Positions 60,101-64,000 of a stretch of DNA of 64,000 nt are shown here, in pieces. The first letter of the stretch is position 1, and each line of letters opens with the position of its first letter. The translations under genes were made by a program, and so were the position numbers. The DNA comes from Rosa chinensis (Eukaryota > Streptophyta > Magnoliopsida > Rosales > Rosaceae): positions 65,242,397 through 65,306,396 of the forward strand of contig NC_037088.1 in the NCBI RefSeq assembly GCF_002994745.2. The letters are read 5' to 3'. The notes under the pieces are model-generated. The model made no database searches. It was given only the letters and a program-made list of their open reading frames with translations, and had not been told where the DNA came from.

Positions 60101-63100
60101 TGACTGTGAAGTCATCCCACTCAGAATTATTTTCATAGAAGGGAAACATACGGCAACACTGGTAGAAGGAGGAGTAAATCCATCGATTAAAATGTCTCTG
60201 CATCCACCACCACGTGGAGCCACTGCTATAACATAGAATCAGAAAAGCTCATTATATACACCATACATGAGATGTAATCAGTGTAATTTTATACTGTATA
60301 TAATCTTGGAAAAGAAAACTAAAATACATCTCAACGTATAATTCCTATCATAGCATCAATCTTCAATTCTTTACAGACAGAAAATCTAAATAAATTGTGG
60401 AAATGCACTTTGATGAAAATGATCCTAGAGCACAATGGAAGAATACTTAGCTTCAAAGGTCAGCCAAACAATGAGTTCATTTGAAACAATTGCTAACTAG
60501 ACAATCATATGGATAGATGACTGCAACAAAATATACAAGTATATAAGCTTTAACGAGGACAATTTCCAATGTGAACTACATTTGACAAACTAAGGAAACT
60601 TATCACCTCCACACTGGAACCAAACATTTTTAGTTTATGAATAATCATCCACATAGTTCCAAGTATACAAGTAAAATGGTAAAAAGAAACGCCATATATA
60701 ATAATGCAGATGAAAAGATCTCGCAAGGAAAATTTCAGCTGACAAAGTAACAATGAGATAAATAACGATTTGGTGCTCTTATAGAATATTTCCAAATAAA
60801 GAAGGGTATCTTGAATGCTTACAAATATCTTTCGAAAAGTGCAGATCATTATAATAAGTTTATGATTACTATCATTTTTAACGTACCATCTGGCAAAGAC
60901 TCTGCATTGCTAGTATCAATAACCAGTGGATCACTCATGCTGACATCAGCCCCATGAGAAGCTTTTAACTCCTCCTCTTTTAATCAGACTAGCCTTTAGA
61001 GCTTCTTCCTTTTTAATTCTGTTCTGCTCTTCTTCATAAGCAATTAGCTCTTCTCCAACCTCTTGGACATGGTAACCTTAACAGCTTTTGGAGGCGGGTC
61101 TGCCTGAAGCATACGAGCTAACGTGCCAAACTACATAAGCAGCTGAAGGTGTCAATGTATATATTAATGCAGAAAAATACATATAGAATAATAGTGCTAA
61201 TCATATCATTAGCCAAAAAAGGGAGAATGCCTCGCAAGGATTTTACAGATTTTACCTGAATTCGTTCTGTAAAAAGCACAAGATTCTTGGCATCAGTTGC
61301 CCATTCGACAAATATATTGTGAGAAAAACCCGCTTCCAAACTGGCCATGGATGCTAAAACAACCTGTATGGGAATGCAAATGTCAACATCATTCAAACTG
61401 ATAGGAATCATAAAGATAAATACTTCACAAAGTATATATGGTATACCTTTGGGCCTTCCGGAGCATTGTCAAGTTTGCTCTTGTTAACAAGAAGTTTCAC
61501 ACGCCTGCAGCATTGGCATATATACATATAAGTGGGTGTTTTTGGTTCAGCAAAAGTGGTTTCTTATACTATATAAAACCAGTGATTCAAAATTTCAAAC
61601 TGTCTGGGGTTACACAAGTACTGTATATAAGACCACTTGCTTCAAAATAAAAGCATTGTCTCGTGTTGTCTCAAAGGACTTTGCCATTGCATCACTCATC
61701 CACTCAAGGAAACTTTTGACATAATCAATTGTGCTAGAAGCAACATACGTTAGGAAATAGATGGGAAAGGGCAAACTTTCCTTGTTCCAACACTGCAATC
61801 AAGGGGAAGAACCAATATCAGCAATTGGAATACTTGATGACTCAGGCTAGATAACTGTATTGTCAACAAGAACTAAAACTGCCATTATCTTTTCCCTACC
61901 AACCGATTCCAATATTTGAAGAAGTTCTAAAACTCACCCAGAGGTATCAACAGGTAGTGAAACATTTCCCTGAGATCGTAGAGTCTTCTTTTAGTCCCTG
62001 AAAAAAAAGAAAAATCAAGGGATAAGAAAAATAAAATCACATGCATTGAAACAGTATATAATCTTATGATCTGTACGCATATTTCATTGTTCATTACATT
62101 CATGTTTGATGTTTTAGTGACAGGAAGAAGGGAATAACAACGGCAGGACATTTGGCAAACATGAAGAATATTCTAGACAACAATTTTCAAGACGAAAAAC
62201 ACAATGTGCCTAAAATTCGTCGTCTATTGGGAGCTCAAAGTACCTATAAATTCTCTGTCCTTATGGCGTCTATAAGGCTGATTGTTCAAAGCATTATAGG
62301 CTTCTGTTATTAGAACAGCAGGCCGCACAAACGATGACTGATTAATTCCATTCAAATGCCTGAAAAATTTCACAGCATGAAGCAGTTTAATCCTCTTTAT
62401 AAATACTCATCACTATATACACACTTGTACAAATTTGAATTTGAATTTGAAGCACGGCAGGTAGTTGAAGTAAGAGCAAGCACTTACTTTTCTTTTCGAC
62501 GGTTGAAGTCCACAGCATATATAACATCCTCTCCATCCTTAGTTATCTTCCACACAGTTCCTCCGAACAGATGCCCAGCCACATGAGGCGAGATTACAAT
62601 TCCCTGTCCTTTTCCTACAAAACCACAAATATCAACACAAACACACACGCATTCCCTCCATAAATTTCCATCCGAATCGCAACGAAAACCATACCAGTAA
62701 GATGATGACGCTGAGAATTGGTGACATTTTGGAAAGCAGAATCAATATCATCCAGCGTAAACAAATCGAACTCCGAAACTTGCTGCAAACTCAACACCAA
62801 CCAAACCTTCAGTCACTACTTTCTCCACACAACTGGCGTTGCATACACACCTACCTTGCGGGAGAGGTACTGATCGGCGAGGCCGAGGTGTTTCGCGGCG
62901 TAGGGAAGCGCGTCGAGGTGGAATGTGTTGGGATGTGATAAGAGGACGGCGTCTACAGTGGAAGCGACTCTGCAAACACCGGAATTAGAATTAGGTCAGT
63001 GAAAAAGTGTGGAGGAGAGAATAGGAAGGAGAATGGGAGAGATTGAAGAAGAAGAAGAGAGAAGGACCTGGAGAGATGTTGGAGGAGGGAGGGGTCGAAG

Positions 63101-63105
63101 TGGTT
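57132..63105 (-). pseudogene. CPSF2: CPSF100 (CPSF2) pseudogene, unprocessed, 5'-truncated
   Basis: Relic of the nuclear pre-mRNA 3'-end processing subunit CPSF100, a metallo-beta-lactamase/beta-CASP protein. About 18 exons are recognisable with their introns, e.g. HFDPSLLQHLSR (about 63105-63069), STVDAVLLSHP (62969-62853), [20 protein letters not shown] (62783-62697), HLNG...FVRPAVLITEAYNAL (62359-62244), FPIYFLTYVASSTIDYVKSF (61796-61640), VVLASMASLEAGFSH (61363-61255), ENNSEWDDF (60230-60055), DEASASLILDSRPSKVVSS (59103-59010), EATEYLKQHCLKYVCSHVYA (58104-57976) and EDYYKIREYLYS (to 57132). The first exon is gone: at 63105 homology gives way to AT-rich DNA. Exon 2 lacks about 19 codons, and frame breaks or stops occur near 61990, 61040, 60970, 58870, 57640 and 57380. 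Retained introns show a DNA-level duplication. Confidence 0.92.
59562..59635. repeat. Short direct repeat in an intron of the CPSF100 relic
   Basis: GCATCACACCAGTAGGGTTT occurs at about 59562 and 59613, separated by a partial third copy; a 51-base duplication. Confidence 0.7.
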
Positions 63106-63109
63106 TTTA

Positions 63110-63800
63110 TTTTTATTTTTAATGATTCATTTCTACAATTGTTTTTTATTTGTTCTTGCACCACATTACTTGAATAAAACCAAACAGGTTTTATTTTTTT
63201 AATAAACTAAATTATATGAAATTGAATGAAAAATATTTTCACCTTCATAGACATTATATTAAAATTTTAAAATAGATATGATCACTTTAATTTATAAAGT
63301 GAAGTTGAATTACTGTTAGTTGCTCTTTTTAATTTTTTTATAACCGTACAACAAATTTCAGAATACATAAGAGTGTGTGATCGAACGACATGCCGACAAA
63401 AATAATGAGATCACTTTGTTTTTGTAGTAGAGATTATTAGCGCAATATGATTGATTCAGGTCAAAACAAGGATCAAGTGACTACTATATATTTTTAGCAT
63501 AGGCATTTTGCCTCACAATCATCTTACCAAATGGTTTGTAGATAAATTTATTTTTCCTCTTTATTATTAGTTTTCGAATGCGTATATTTCTTCTTATCCC
63601 ATGAATAAGTTAGACCACACTACCATGCACATAAAATTTATATGGCATGAAGAAACAAAGATGAAAATCATTAGATTCCACATGTTACCATATATTCAGG
63701 TAGTCGTATGCAAAGTAAAAAGTTAGCCACACCCGCGTCGTTCTGACCTTGATAAAAGCAATCAACCCTATTTAAGTTTACATATCATTAGGAGTATTTA
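63110..63800. other. AT-rich intergenic sequence
   Basis: No coding pattern. This sequence replaces what should be the first exon and promoter of CPSF100. Confidence 0.5.
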
Positions 63801-63804
63801 AATT

Positions 63805-63960
63805 AGGCCTCATCAAAAAGCCTGCGGATCAAGTGGGCCGATGGAAGCCCGCCGGCCCTGAGGGCTAAAAGCCCAGCCCGGCCCGTTAAAAAGCCCGTCT
63901 CGGTGGGTAGTGGGCCGGCCCGCAAAAACCCGGCCCGGCCCGTAAAAGCCCGTAAAATAT
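63805..63960. mobile_element. GC-rich hAT-type terminal repeat region, cut by window end
   Basis: Dense GCCCGGCCC, GGGCCGG and AAAAGCCC motifs start after TAGGCCTCATC (63806). Such regions are typical of the ends of plant hAT elements, as also seen at 1441-1476. The rest is outside the window. Confidence 0.4.

Positions 63961-63965
<5 letters not shown>

Positions 63966-64000
<35 letters not shown>
63966..64000. repeat. (TG)n microsatellite
   Basis: TG tract of at least 17 units running off the window. Confidence 0.95.

Overview
The window is nuclear DNA of a flowering plant, almost certainly a eudicot. The evidence is split genes with GT/AG introns, PPR, F-box, CYP89 and CPSF100 relatives, copia elements primed by initiator-Met tRNA, and L1-type LINEs with a DUF4283 ORF1. 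The general look of the repeats recalls Rosaceae, but that is a guess. No prokaryotic or organellar gene was seen.

Layout. 0-6.4 kb: 3' half of a hAT transposase, a PPR fragment, a small CACTA-like element and a tandem tRNA-derived SINE. 6.6-8.9 kb: an apparently intact spliced gene for a soluble pseudokinase-KEN protein (IRE1/RNase L-like). 9-17.4 kb: gene relics (AAA-ATPase, gag-like fragments, an F-box gene) and a deleted hAT element keeping only a BED-finger ORF. 17.8-19.1 kb: an intact kelch-like gene. 20.4-22.9 kb: inverted-repeat elements, microsatellites and a PPR fragment. 24.8-31.4 kb: a short retroposon and a nearly full-length LINE, both with target-site duplications. 31.6-42.2 kb: a young copia element with a second young copia element nested in its 5' LTR. 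42.5-45.3 kb: a second pseudokinase-KEN gene, minus strand, with conserved nuclease residues and a spliced Arg-Gly tail. 45.5-46 kb: an RPS6 retrocopy next to its start. 49.3-53.8 kb: a coiled-coil relic and a CYP89 relic. 54.4-56.8 kb: a young LINE with the inverted 5' end typical of twin priming. 57.1-63.1 kb: an unprocessed CPSF100 pseudogene with most exons recognisable but many lesions.

Only three host genes look intact: the two pseudokinase-KEN genes and the kelch-like gene. The most interesting biology is the KEN pair: a degenerate kinase fold joined to an IRE1/RNase L-type nuclease domain, with no sensor domain or membrane segment. One copy keeps the Tyr-Arg-Asn-His nuclease set and the other has lost the Arg-Asn pair. 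The rest records repeated transposon insertion and gene decay. Exon boundaries were read by eye and can be off by a few bases.
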